A DNA stretch of 13,383 nucleotides from contig JBMNUL010000065.1 of NCBI GenBank assembly GCA_050946255.1, positions 1-13,383 on the forward strand, written 5' to 3'. Shown here one piece after another: positions 7,785 through 13,383 of this stretch. The notes beneath the pieces are model-generated. The model was not told the origin of the DNA and did no database searches. It was given only the letters and a program-made list of their open reading frames with translations. The translations under genes and the position numbers were made by a program. The DNA comes from JBMNUL01 sp050946255. Its GTDB lineage: Bacteria > Actinomycetota > Coriobacteriia > Coriobacteriales > CADBOM01. The first letter of the stretch is position 1, and the number at the start of each line of letters is the position of its first letter.

Positions 7785-7929
7785 TTTCATGTGTGAGGGC
7801 TCTCTTCCCCTTGGCTCAGTTTTCATGTGTGGGGGATGGGACCAAAAACCTCCTCTGCTAGAAAACCCCAAAACCTTCCGCACGGAACCTCCCAATGGCT
7901 CTCGCTTGGCACTTCCCAATAGCTTTCGC
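7785..7929. repeat. cluster of short degenerate direct repeats
   Basis: TTTCATGTGTG occurs at 7785-7795 and 7821-7831 (period 36), each followed by a G-rich stretch. CCCAATGGCTCTCGC at 7891-7905 and CCCAATAGCTTTCGC at 7915-7929 (period 24) differ at two bases. AAATCCCAAACCTTC near 7757 resembles AAACCCCAAAACCTTCC near 7863. The pattern looks like decayed duplication of intergenic segments rather than coding sequence. Confidence 0.5.
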
Positions 7930-8008
7930 AAGGGTTAACTTCCCGCATAGAACGTATAAGTGTCTCTGTGAGCAATATTCCCGGAGCTTTGTTATGGAAA
8001 ATGCCCGA

Positions 8009-8160
8009 GGTTCAAATCGGGTCCTGATCTAGCGGCCATCATCACTGCGGTTCAAATCAGGCCCTGATCTGACGTCTATTTTCACCATCGCGGTTCAAAA
8101 ATCGGGCTCTGATTTGGCATCTAGCACCACTGCGGTTCAAAATCGGGGCATGATTTGACA
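8009..8160. repeat. four imperfect palindromic direct repeats, about 42-bp period
   Basis: Four units share the core GGTTCAAA(n)ATCGGG followed by a TGATYTG-like complement. The GG of each core lies at 8009, 8049, 8092 and 8134, so the steps are 40, 43 and 42 bp. In the second unit ATCAGG-C-CCTGAT is a perfect dyad (flanks TCAA and CTGA extend it with one mismatch); the other units are the same dyad with one to three mismatches, many of them G-T changes. Spacers of about 20 bp end in a GCGG-like tag after a CCAT/CCACT-like stretch. Function unknown; possible binding-site array. Confidence 0.75.
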
Positions 8161-8182
8161 TCCGGCTCCATTAAGATTTCGT

Positions 8183-8202
8183 TTGGAAATTAATTGGAAA
8201 TT
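8183..8202. repeat. tandem TTGGAAATT direct repeat with 11-bp period
   Basis: TTGGAAATT is repeated exactly at 8183-8191 and 8194-8202, with a related TTTGGAACT shortly after (near 8215). The 11-bp step is about one helical turn. It lies about 75 bp upstream of the recA -35 box, so an activator or UP-like role is possible but unproven. Confidence 0.4.
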
Positions 8203-8275
8203 CGAGGTCGATTGTTTGGAACTCAGGACTAGCATTCATTTCGTGGAAAAGGAAGAATCTAATTACGCAATGTTC

Positions 8276-8304
8276 TTGACCACGAACAAATGTTCGCATA
8301 TTCT
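8276..8304 (+). promoter_or_regulatory. recA promoter
   Basis: TTGACC (8276-8281) and TATTCT (8299-8304) are separated by exactly 17 bp, each one or two bases from the sigma-70 consensus. Transcription would start near 8311, about 74 nt before the recA ATG at 8385. The SOS box fills the spacer between the two elements. Confidence 0.7.
8283..8296. promoter_or_regulatory. LexA-type SOS box over the recA promoter
   Basis: CGAACAAATGTTCG matches the GAAC-N4-GTTC core used by LexA in Gram-positive bacteria and actinobacteria, with 6-bp arms that are perfectly complementary. It lies wholly between -35 and -10, where bound LexA would block RNA polymerase. This fits the known autoregulated SOS control of recA. 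Confidence 0.8.
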
Positions 8305-8384
8305 ATGAACGATGCACAGAACATGTTCGAACTGGCATGATTACACTGGTATCGGGCATGTCGTCGGCGTTAGGAAGAGGAAGC

Positions 8385-9431
8385 ATGGAGCAAGATAAAG
8401 AGAAGGTGCTAGAGCTCACCAGGGCCCAGATTGAGAAGAGGTTTGGGAAGGGCTCCATCATGAAGCTTGGAGAAGACGGCAACAATCTTGAGATTGGCGT
8501 CATCTCCACTGGTGCGCTCCCGTTGGATGCAGCGTTGGGAATCGGTGGAGTTCCTAGGGGCAGGATAGTCGAGATATATGGACCGGAATCCAGCGGCAAG
8601 ACCACCCTCGCGCTTCAGATAATCGCAGAAGCTCAAGCCAACGGTGGTGTCGTGGCGTTCATAGACGCAGAACATGCGCTCGATCCAACGTACGCTGCCC
8701 GCATTGGCGTCGATATCGACAACGTTCTCATCTCACAACCAGATACCGGCGAGCAGGCACTCGAGATTTGCGACATGCTCGTGCGATCCGGTGCAATCGA
8801 TGCGGTTGTCGTCGACTCTGTGGCCGCACTTGTCCCCAAGGCGGAAATCGAAGGGGAAATAGGCGATATGACTGTCGGCGCCCAGGCAAGGCTGATGAGC
8901 CAGGCTCTGAGGAAATTGGCGGGCTCGCTCTCAAAGTCCAACACCACTTGCATCTTCATCAATCAGCTTCGTGAGAAGATCGGTGTGATGTTCGGGAATC
9001 CCGAGACCACCACGGGCGGAAGGGCACTGAAGTTCTTCGCCTCGGTTCGTATCGACATCAGGCGAATCGACACGATAAAGAGGAACAACGAGTCCGTTGG
9101 AATCAGGTGCCGTGCGAAAGTCGTGAAGAACAAGGTTGCTCCTCCATTCAGGCAGGCCGAGTTCGACCTCATGTACGGCGAGGGCATTTCCAAAGAAGGC
9201 TGCATTCTCGACATGGCGGTCGAAGAGGGCATCGTAAAGAAGTCCGGAGCTTGGTACACATATGGCGACGAGCGTCTCGGGCAGGGAAGGGAAGCGGCCA
9301 AGGAAACCCTGCGCTCGAATCCCGACCTCAGGGATGAGATTGATACCCTGGTGCGCAAGCAGATCGGTCTGCTTCCGTCGGACGATGAAACCGATACCGG
9401 TGCTGGCGACACCGCTTCGGATGATGAGTAA
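8385..9431 (+). CDS. recA: recombinase RecA
   Basis: This 348-residue protein is the DNA strand-exchange recombinase and the co-protease that triggers LexA self-cleavage in the SOS response. The Walker A motif GPESSGKT is at 66-73, catalytic E96 is in DAEHALD, and Walker B VVVDSVAAL is at 141-149. The L2 DNA-binding loop region NQLREKIGVMFGNPETTTGG is at about 193-212. The protein ends in an acidic tail typical of RecA. The frame is open from an ATG at 8337, but ATG 8385 is chosen because GGAAGAGG lies just upstream and MEQDKEKVLELTRAQIEKRF is where RecA homology begins. No intein interrupts it. It precedes recX by 48 nt on the same strand. Confidence 0.98.
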   Translation: MEQDKEKVLELTRAQIEKRFGKGSIMKLGEDGNNLEIGVISTGALPLDAALGIGGVPRGRIVEIYGPESSGKTTLALQIIAEAQANGGVVAFIDAEHALDPTYAARIGVDIDNVLISQPDTGEQALEICDMLVRSGAIDAVVVDSVAALVPKAEIEGEIGDMTVGAQARLMSQALRKLAGSLSKSNTTCIFINQLREKIGVMFGNPETTTGGRALKFFASVRIDIRRIDTIKRNNESVGIRCRAKVVKNKVAPPFRQAEFDLMYGEGISKEGCILDMAVEEGIVKKSGAWYTYGDERLGQGREAAKETLRSNPDLRDEIDTLVRKQIGLLPSDDETDTGAGDTASDDE

Positions 9432-9460
9432 GCTCGTTCTCGGTCAGTTCTCTCAAGGTT

Positions 9461-9474
9461 CAGAACAGGTTCTG
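9461..9474 (+). promoter_or_regulatory. inverted repeat just before the recX start
   Basis: CAGAAC-AG-GTTCTG has 6-bp perfect arms and ends 5 nt before the recX ATG, in the place where a ribosome binding site should be. It shares the GAAC-N2-GTTC form with the palindrome GAACATGTTC at 8319-8328 upstream of recA. A role as a DNA site is possible; the 2-nt loop makes it a poor RNA hairpin unless the inner pairs open. Confidence 0.4.
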
Positions 9475-9479
9475 GTCTA

Positions 9480-10043
9480 ATGGTGATGGTCCATACGCGG
9501 AGTAACGGAGTTTTTGGCTCCTCTGGCAGGAGCGAGGGCTCTGATGGGAGTGCCGGAACAGAGCACAAGACCCGATCGAAGAAGAAAGAGAGCGAGCTCG
9601 GGATCAAGGAGTGCAAGGCCAAGATGCTCAAGCTCCTTGGGATGCGTGATTACACCAAGAAGATGATGAGGGACAAGCTCTTGTCTGCCGGCTTTCCAGA
9701 GGAGGTCGTTGAGGAAACCATCGACTTTGGTGTGGGCAAGAAGCTGCTCAACGACAACCGGTTCGCAGACTTCTACATCAGTGCCAAGCAAGAGGCCGGG
9801 TGGGGGAAGCAGCGTATTGAGCGAGAGCTAGAGGAGAAAGGCGTCGACCTCGATGAAGTACCCGGCTATCCCGATGAGTATTTTGACGATGATGCAGAGG
9901 TTGAAAGGGCGATTTCCCTCGTGAAGCACCACAGGGTGAACTCGAAAAACGTTCGGGAGTCCCATTACAGGTACTTGCTTTCCAAGGGGTATTCCCCGAG
10001 CATTGCATCCAAGGCGCTTCGGGCTTGTGGGATAGACAGATAG
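9480..10043 (+). CDS. recX: regulatory protein RecX
   Basis: RecX binds RecA filaments and caps or inhibits their growth, limiting recombination and SOS signalling. This 187-residue protein shows the RecX three-helix repeats. The first is at about 44-80 (ECKAKMLKLLGMRDYTKKMM, RDKLLSAGF), the second at about 85-125 (GVGKKLLNDNRFADFYISAK and WGKQRIERELEEKGVD), and the third runs to the C-terminus (YRYLLSKGYSPSIASKALRA). The first 40 or so residues are Ser/Gly/Lys-rich and low complexity, so the true start could be slightly downstream. The ATG at 9480 has only a weak AGG-like site and is preceded by a dyad. Adjacent placement downstream of recA is the classical context and supports the call. No strong terminator follows before the convergent panD. 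Confidence 0.9.
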   Translation: MVMVHTRSNGVFGSSGRSEGSDGSAGTEHKTRSKKKESELGIKECKAKMLKLLGMRDYTKKMMRDKLLSAGFPEEVVEETIDFGVGKKLLNDNRFADFYISAKQEAGWGKQRIERELEEKGVDLDEVPGYPDEYFDDDAEVERAISLVKHHRVNSKNVRESHYRYLLSKGYSPSIASKALRACGIDR

Positions 10044-10173
10044 TTGCTGCGAGCACAAAGCCGCCTGGTTTGGCCAACGCAAAGCTACCTGCTCGCTTCG
10101 AGGCCTATGAGTCTGCTTGGACTATTCGCCTGCTGTCTAACGCTTGCTAGGAACAGGGTTCTCGCTGAGACGG

Positions 10174-10530
10174 CTACTCCAGATCGATAGGCTTGTTGTT
10201 CTTGTCCACGTGCACAATCGTGGGCTTGAACTCATCGGCCTCTTCCTCGGTCATCAGGCCGAATGCCATGATAATCACAAGGTCGCCGATGCTGCAGCAA
10301 TGTGCGGCAGCTCCATTGAGGCAAATGCATCCAGAATTCTTATCGCCCGCTATCACGTAGGTCTCAAATCTTGAGCCGTTATCTATATCTGCGACGAGCA
10401 CTTTCTCGTACTCTCGGATTCCAGCTAACCTCATGAGTTCTGAATCTATAGTGATGCTTCCAACATAGTCCTTGTTCGCATCTGTGACTGTGGCCCTGTG
10501 AATCTTAGACCTGAGCATGCTCAAATACAT
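10174..10530 (-). CDS. panD: aspartate 1-decarboxylase proenzyme
   Basis: PanD decarboxylates L-aspartate to beta-alanine, the precursor of pantothenate and coenzyme A. The protein has 118 residues (family about 115-140). The self-processing site is intact: YVGSITID places the Gly24-Ser25 bond that cleaves to leave the catalytic pyruvoyl group on Ser25. The N-terminal MLRSKIHRATVTDAN, the CLNGAAAH segment (about 69-76) and GDLVIIMAFG are also standard. The start chosen is ATG at 10528-10530, with GGTGGAAAAGG just upstream; the internal Met5, which begins MLRSKIH as in many homologues, is an alternative. It stands alone: panB and panC are not beside it. It is convergent with recX and divergent from truA. 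Confidence 0.95.
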   Translation of the reverse strand: MYLSMLRSKIHRATVTDANKDYVGSITIDSELMRLAGIREYEKVLVADIDNGSRFETYVIAGDKNSGCICLNGAAAHCCSIGDLVIIMAFGLMTEEEADEFKPTIVHVDKNNKPIDLE

Positions 10531-10557
10531 TTGCCTTTTCCACCCTGCTTAGAGCTC

Positions 10558-10574
10558 ATGCCATCTTTTGGCAT
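10558..10574. promoter_or_regulatory. 6-bp dyad in the panD upstream region
   Basis: ATGCCA-TCTTT-TGGCAT is perfectly symmetric over 12 bases. It lies about 28 bp upstream of the panD start and just abuts a candidate plus-strand -35 box, so it could be an operator acting on either direction. No known regulator is matched. Confidence 0.3.
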
Positions 10575-10602
10575 TGGTTGGATTGTGATATGCAAATAAG
10601 AT
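10574..10602 (+). promoter_or_regulatory. candidate promoter for the truA leader
   Basis: TTGGTT (10574-10579) and TAAGAT (10597-10602) are 17 bp apart. The match to consensus is only moderate. A start near 10609 would place the strong hairpin at 10631 about 22 nt into the transcript. Confidence 0.3.
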
Positions 10603-10630
10603 AGTGTGTGATAACCCCATAATAAAGCAA

Positions 10631-10660
10631 GGATGATTCGGGAAACTACCCGAATCATCC
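10631..10660. other. strong 12-bp hairpin in the panD-truA gap
   Basis: GGATGATTCGGG (10631-10642) pairs perfectly with CCCGAATCATCC (10649-10660) around the 6-nt loop AAACTA. On the plus strand it is followed not by a T-run but, 2 nt later, by the strong Shine-Dalgarno AAGGAGG, so it is not an ordinary plus-strand terminator. On the minus strand it is followed by TTGCTTTATT, which could make a modest terminator for any antisense transcript. A cis-regulatory leader role is likely. Confidence 0.7.
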
Positions 10661-10676
10661 TTAAGGAGGGGATGTA

Positions 10677-10757
10677 ATGCTGCTACCAAGGAAGTCGGTT
10701 GCCAATTGCCGCTGCTTGCAAATGGGTAACTTTATCCTTCAGCATGATTTATTATGA
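10677..10757 (+). CDS. possible 26-codon leader peptide upstream of truA
   Basis: An ATG at 10677 sits 7 nt after AAGGAGG (10663-10669), the best Shine-Dalgarno match in the window, and opens a 26-codon frame ending TGA at 10755-10757, 18 nt before the first truA ATG. The predicted peptide begins MLLPRKSVANCRCLQMGNFI. It has no run of one amino acid that would suggest classical attenuation and no recognisable domain. Another ATG at 10672 is followed at once by TAA. The strong site and the hairpin just before it argue for translation, but length and lack of homology keep confidence low. Confidence 0.35.
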   Translation: MLLPRKSVANCRCLQMGNFILQHDLL

Positions 10758-10775
10758 CGAGCATATGTTGAGAAA

Positions 10776-11639
10776 ATGTGTAGTGATGATGTTCAGTTGG
10801 TGGAATCTAACATGTCGGATTCTGGCATTTTAAACACAATCGTAATTTTAGTTGCATATATCGGGGCGCCGTTCTGTGGATTTGCAAGACAAGAGGGACT
10901 TCTCACGGTTCAGGGAGAGTTGGAGAACGCTCTTGCCACAGTTTTCGCGCACGAGGTCGAAACGGTGTGTGCCGGCAGGACAGATGCCGGGGTCCATGCC
11001 CGTGGACAGGTCGTGAGCGCCGTTATCCCAAAATCAGATCTTGAGAACAGGACCCTCGAGAGCGTGGCCAGATCGCTCAACGCCCTGACCCATGACTGCA
11101 TAGTCGTCCGCGATGTCGCTATTGCACCGGATGGGTTCTCCGCCAGGTTCGATGCCGACTGGAGGGAATACCGATATCGAATTGCGGTTGGCAAGGACTT
11201 CCCGATGTTCACCCGTGATTTCACGTGGCATATAAAGTCTTCACGCAGCCTGGACATTGAAAAGATGAGAGAGGCATCGGAAGCGCTTCTCGGGGAGCAC
11301 GATTTCAAGTCTTTCTGCGTCACTGCCTCCGCTGTGGGAAAGAACACCGTGCGGGAAATCTTGGAACTCGAAATATATGAAGAAGAGGTAATGGGCGAGC
11401 CTGGCATAGTCTTTCGAGTGGTGGGAAACGCATTCCTGCATTCCATGGTCAGGACAATCGTCGGGACGCTTGTGGAAGTGGGCGCAGGACGGCGTGAGCC
11501 AAGCTGGGTTGCAGATGTTCTCGAGGCTAGGGACAGGAGCGCTGCAGGACCAAAGGCCCCTGCGAACGGATTGGTGTTCTGGCACGTCGAGTACAAGGAC
11601 CTTCCAAATTTAGGGGAGGGGAACCACGGTGAAAGATGA
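10776..11639 (+). CDS. truA: tRNA pseudouridine(38-40) synthase TruA
   Basis: TruA isomerises uridines 38-40 in the anticodon stem of many tRNAs. The 287-residue frame contains the catalytic Asp70 in AGRTDAGVHARGQV. The N-terminal ILVAYIGAPFCGFARQ is the usual first strand. Also present are GNAFLHSMVRTIVG (about 219-232) and the terminal APANGLVFWHVEY, corresponding to the family's TAPAxGLxLxxVxY. The start is uncertain. ATG 10776 gives the longest frame but has little Shine-Dalgarno match, whereas ATG 10812 (MSDSGIL...) is preceded by GGTGGA and gives a more typical 275 residues. The gene's last 11 nt overlap the next gene, suggesting coupled translation. A structured leader precedes it. Confidence 0.95.
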   Translation: MCSDDVQLVESNMSDSGILNTIVILVAYIGAPFCGFARQEGLLTVQGELENALATVFAHEVETVCAGRTDAGVHARGQVVSAVIPKSDLENRTLESVARSLNALTHDCIVVRDVAIAPDGFSARFDADWREYRYRIAVGKDFPMFTRDFTWHIKSSRSLDIEKMREASEALLGEHDFKSFCVTASAVGKNTVREILELEIYEEEVMGEPGIVFRVVGNAFLHSMVRTIVGTLVEVGAGRREPSWVADVLEARDRSAAGPKAPANGLVFWHVEYKDLPNLGEGNHGER

Positions 11640-12480
11640 TACCGAAAGCCCCAGCGCCCGCAATGTCGAGACAGCTGATGGCGAGCAGATTTCTTCGCGT
11701 GCTACGAGGAAGCATTCGACTCCGCTTCAGAAAATCCTTGTCGTGATAGGGTCCATCTCTTTGGCAGTTGCAATCATCACTTTGACATTCATGGTCCTTC
11801 TTACCCCGTGGCCCACTCAATTCTTCGCTTCCAAGTACGTTGACGATGCCGATTCCCCGATGTCGCACGACTATCTCGTGGAGGTGGCATGCCAGACCCT
11901 TGAGTACTCGAACGGGAACAAAGATGCGGATCTTCCCGTTGGAGATGACTATCGGACCTCTTTTACCCCGGATGTCTTCGAGCACTTGGATGATGTTGCC
12001 GTGTTCTTCACCGGCATGAAGGTGGCGGCAGTGGTCTCTTCGGTGGTGTTGGCTGTGGTGCTATTTGCACTTTGGCGGACTACTCGACGCTGGGGCAGCT
12101 CTGGGAAGCACGTCAAAGGTCCAGACGGGCTGGCCGCGAGCGCAGGGGAAGCCTCCGGTGATTCTCAGAAGTTCAAGCTCATGGTCTCTAGGACTTTGCT
12201 AGCCGGAGTTGTGATCGTCTTGGCTCTCCTGTTGCTGATTGCCATCGCTGCATTCATCGACTTCAACACGATTTTCAATGCACTCCACTCGTTGTTCTTC
12301 AGCGCAGACAGCTGGTTGTTCCCATATGATTCCCTGCTGATCTGCTCGCTTCCCGAACGCTTTTGGGAGGCTATGGCAGCACTTTGGGCAGTGATGCTCC
12401 TGGTGGTGATGGTGGTTCTCATTGTCGTTGCAGTGGTTCTGCGCAAGAAGTCCAAGCGTGCGGCTCTGGTTGAAAAATAA
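11629..12480 (+). CDS. TIGR01906/DUF1461 family integral membrane protein
   Basis: This 283-residue membrane protein has four predicted helices (about 36-58, 130-149, 189-211 and 247-271). A charged N-terminal tail precedes helix 1, and a 70-residue extracytoplasmic loop joins helices 1 and 2. Family features are FTPDVFEHLDDVAVFF (about 112-127), where the conserved His and Asp sit just before helix 2, and the segment FNTIFNALHSLFF with SADSWLF (about 212-231) after helix 3. The function of DUF1461 is unknown; it is widespread in Gram-positive bacteria. The GTG start at 11629 lies inside the end of truA and is preceded by AGGGGAGGGG, a strong ribosome binding site, so the overlap looks genuine. 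Compared with many homologues it has longer polar tails and a longer loop between helices 2 and 3 (about 150-186). Confidence 0.85.
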   Translation: MKDDTESPSARNVETADGEQISSRATRKHSTPLQKILVVIGSISLAVAIITLTFMVLLTPWPTQFFASKYVDDADSPMSHDYLVEVACQTLEYSNGNKDADLPVGDDYRTSFTPDVFEHLDDVAVFFTGMKVAAVVSSVVLAVVLFALWRTTRRWGSSGKHVKGPDGLAASAGEASGDSQKFKLMVSRTLLAGVVIVLALLLLIAIAAFIDFNTIFNALHSLFFSADSWLFPYDSLLICSLPERFWEAMAALWAVMLLVVMVVLIVVAVVLRKKSKRAALVEK

Positions 12481-12541
12481 CTGCGCAGGTCTTGGACTGG
12501 CTCTCTATACCTGCTGGTAACGGTGTGCCCGTTTTTCGCAG
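12481..12541 (+). terminator. possible structured terminator after the DUF1461 gene
   Basis: Directly after the TAA, GCAGGT (12485-12490) can pair with ACCTGC (12509-12514), and AACGG (12519-12523) with CCGTT (12529-12533), the latter running into TTTTT at 12532-12536. CTGCG (12481-12485) and CGCAG (12537-12541) could close the whole, though base 12485 is shared with the first stem. The stem next to the T-run is only 5 bp, so termination would be weak. Confidence 0.3.
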
Positions 12542-12648
12542 CTCCGCCAGTATTGGCAGCCCAGCCTGATCGAGTTAGAGCAATTCAGACCCAGCGTTGT
12601 CCACACCGGTGGCGCCGGATTCGTCTGGGCCGACGCATGCTCGACTGG

Positions 12649-13383
12649 CTAATCGCCCTGATTACGACCCGATGTCAGCAGCCTTGCCCTGGCAAGTTCC
12701 AGCAGCTTGTCCTTGTCGTTGTCGCATACGCCCCTCATGACCTCATCGAGAATCCATGTGAGCGTCTCGCCGATTTCCGGCCCCTTCTCAAATCCAATCT
12801 CCATGAGGTCGGCACCCGAGATCTCCAAGTCGCTGACTTTGTAGCAGTCCCCGTTGTCGAGCGCCTGCTGAGCGCATTCTCTGATCCTGTCCATCTTCGC
12901 GACCGCGTCTCTCGCAATTTCCGGGTTGTGAGCACAGATATCGGCGCGCTTCAGGTCCACAACTCTGAAAAAGGTCTCGGCTCCAAGTTCTCCCATCCAC
13001 TTTCTGACGCTGTAATTAGTGTCTTCAAAGCGAAGGTCGTGGGAGCTTATGACCAAGCTGCACTCGTCGATGAACTTGCGAGGGAACTTCAACCTGCGCA
13101 ACACCTGGCGGCAAATCTTCCCAGAGGCCTCGGCATGACCAGCGAACCTGAAAGCCCCCTTCGTGGGGTCGTTCACGATGGTCTTTCCCGTGTCGTGGAA
13201 AAGCGTGGCCATGCGAGTTACAGGATCGTTGGACCTCTGGTTCTCCAGGGCAACCAGGGTGTGCTCCCACACATCGTAGATGTGCAGCTCGCTGTGAGTA
13301 TCCAGTCCTATCATCGGCTCCATTTCTGGAATGAGGACGAGGATGACATCCACATATCGACCTATGACCTTTGAAGCCCATTT
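12649..13383 (-). CDS. cca: CCA tRNA nucleotidyltransferase / poly(A) polymerase family, C-terminal part with HD domain (cut by window edge)
   Basis: The minus-strand frame is open from the right edge to a TAG at 12649-12651, giving 244 residues; the true start lies beyond the window. The segment reads through YVDVILVLIPEMEPMIGLDT to HIYDVWEHTLVALEN and MATLFHDTGKTIVND, which is the tRNA-binding neck followed by an HD-type metal-binding domain as in bacterial Cca/PcnB-like proteins that carry an HD region. The HD pattern includes the His of VWEHTL and the HDTGK motif; a later His lies in VISSHDLRF. The nucleotidyltransferase head (GxGxxR and DxD motifs) is not in view, so adding CCA to tRNA 3' ends is inferred from the family. 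An internal GTG at 13353 opens a shorter frame, but homology extends upstream of it to the edge. The gene converges with the DUF1461 gene. Confidence 0.8.
   Translation of the reverse strand, partial: KWASKVIGRYVDVILVLIPEMEPMIGLDTHSELHIYDVWEHTLVALENQRSNDPVTRMATLFHDTGKTIVNDPTKGAFRFAGHAEASGKICRQVLRRLKFPRKFIDECSLVISSHDLRFEDTNYSVRKWMGELGAETFFRVVDLKRADICAHNPEIARDAVAKMDRIRECAQQALDNGDCYKVSDLEISGADLMEIGFEKGPEIGETLTWILDEVMRGVCDNDKDKLLELARARLLTSGRNQGD

Larger units (their letters stand above)
7742..8384. other. 643-bp repeat-rich non-coding region upstream of recA
   Basis: No supported gene lies here. In order it holds a small dyad just after the pgsA-pncC stop (TTGGG-GAAAT-CCCAA, 7750-7764, no T-run), short degenerate repeats at 7785-7929, four palindromic repeats at about 42-bp spacing (8009-8160), a TTGGAAATT direct repeat (8183-8202), and the recA promoter with SOS sites (8272-8332). 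Both strands contain short open frames, but none has a good ribosome binding site or recognisable protein content. The length is unusual given the tight packing of the genes before and after it. Confidence 0.6.

Noticed and set aside
7665..7931. 88-codon minus-strand frame over the end of pgsA-pncC and the repeats.
   Set aside because: It overlaps a conserved coding end and the rest is made of the short DNA repeats, with no domain.
8009..8160. GGTTCAAATC in the repeats resembles a tRNA T-arm, so tRNA genes or remnants were considered.
   Set aside because: The 5-bp T-stem does not pair in any copy, two copies have extra bases in the loop, and no acceptor stem, anticodon arm or CCA end is nearby.
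8009..8160. CRISPR array with about 42-bp period.
   Set aside because: The repeats are too degenerate and the conserved part and spacers are each only about 20 bp. No cas gene is visible in the window.
10044..10173. Bidirectional terminator between recX and panD.
   Set aside because: Only a bulged, short pairing (AGGC...AGTC with GACT...GCCT) without a T-run was found, too weak to annotate.
10672..10677. ATG immediately followed by TAA (start-stop minimal ORF) before the leader ORF.
   Set aside because: It lies only 2 nt after the Shine-Dalgarno, too close for efficient initiation; the ATG at 10677 is properly spaced.
12523..13374. 283-codon plus-strand frame over the right end.
   Set aside because: It is opposite the HD-domain cca-like gene, whose motifs are unmistakable; the plus-strand product looks like a random translation.

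Overview
This window reads as a chromosomal segment of a Gram-positive, moderately high-GC actinobacterium, most likely class Coriobacteriia (Eggerthella/Slackia/Olsenella-like). That placement is inference. It rests on the order rimO - pgsA - cinA(pncC) - recA - recX, the GAAC-N4-GTTC type SOS box, strong GA-rich ribosome binding sites, a DUF1461/TIGR01906 membrane protein, and an Old Yellow Enzyme-family flavoprotein with a stand-alone ModE-like regulator nearby. No 16S gene is present to confirm it. No phage, transposase, IS or CRISPR array is visible, and most genes are housekeeping.

Layout, left to right. (1) 1-191 (-): the first 63 codons of an Old Yellow Enzyme-family oxidoreductase, cut by the left edge. 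(2) 406-1791 (+): a MATE efflux transporter, converging on a small ModE-like winged-helix regulator at 1890-2237 (-). (3) 2238-2568: a mostly AT-rich gap with a perfect 11-bp inverted repeat. (4) 2569-4113 (-): threonine synthase, divergent from (5) 4342-7741 (+): a compact run of yajQ, rimO and a single ORF fusing phosphatidylglycerophosphate synthase (PgsA) to a CinA-C/PncC nicotinamide-nucleotide amidase. rimO and the fusion overlap by 4 nt. (6) 7742-8384: a 643-bp non-coding region with several families of degenerate repeats. These include four copies of an imperfect palindrome spaced about 42 bp apart, followed by a SOS-type recA promoter with a LexA-like box between its -35 and -10. (7) 8385-10043 (+): recA and recX. 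(8) 10174-10530 (-): panD, divergent from (9) 10776-12480 (+): truA and a DUF1461 membrane protein with overlapping ends. truA is preceded by a strong hairpin, a strong Shine-Dalgarno sequence and a possible 26-codon leader ORF. (10) 12649-13383 (-): the C-terminal part of a CCA tRNA nucleotidyltransferase-type protein with an HD domain, cut by the right edge.

How the genes work together. The yajQ-rimO-pgsA/pncC run joins a nucleotide-binding protein, ribosomal protein S12 methylthiolation, anionic phospholipid synthesis and pyridine-nucleotide salvage. recA-recX is the usual recombinase/modulator pair under apparent SOS control. truA and the cca-like gene both act on tRNA. thrC and panD are amino-acid and coenzyme A (pantothenate) biosynthesis genes standing alone. 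The coding content is ordinary. The least explained parts are the repeat-rich region ahead of recA, the PgsA-PncC fusion and the structured leader ahead of truA.
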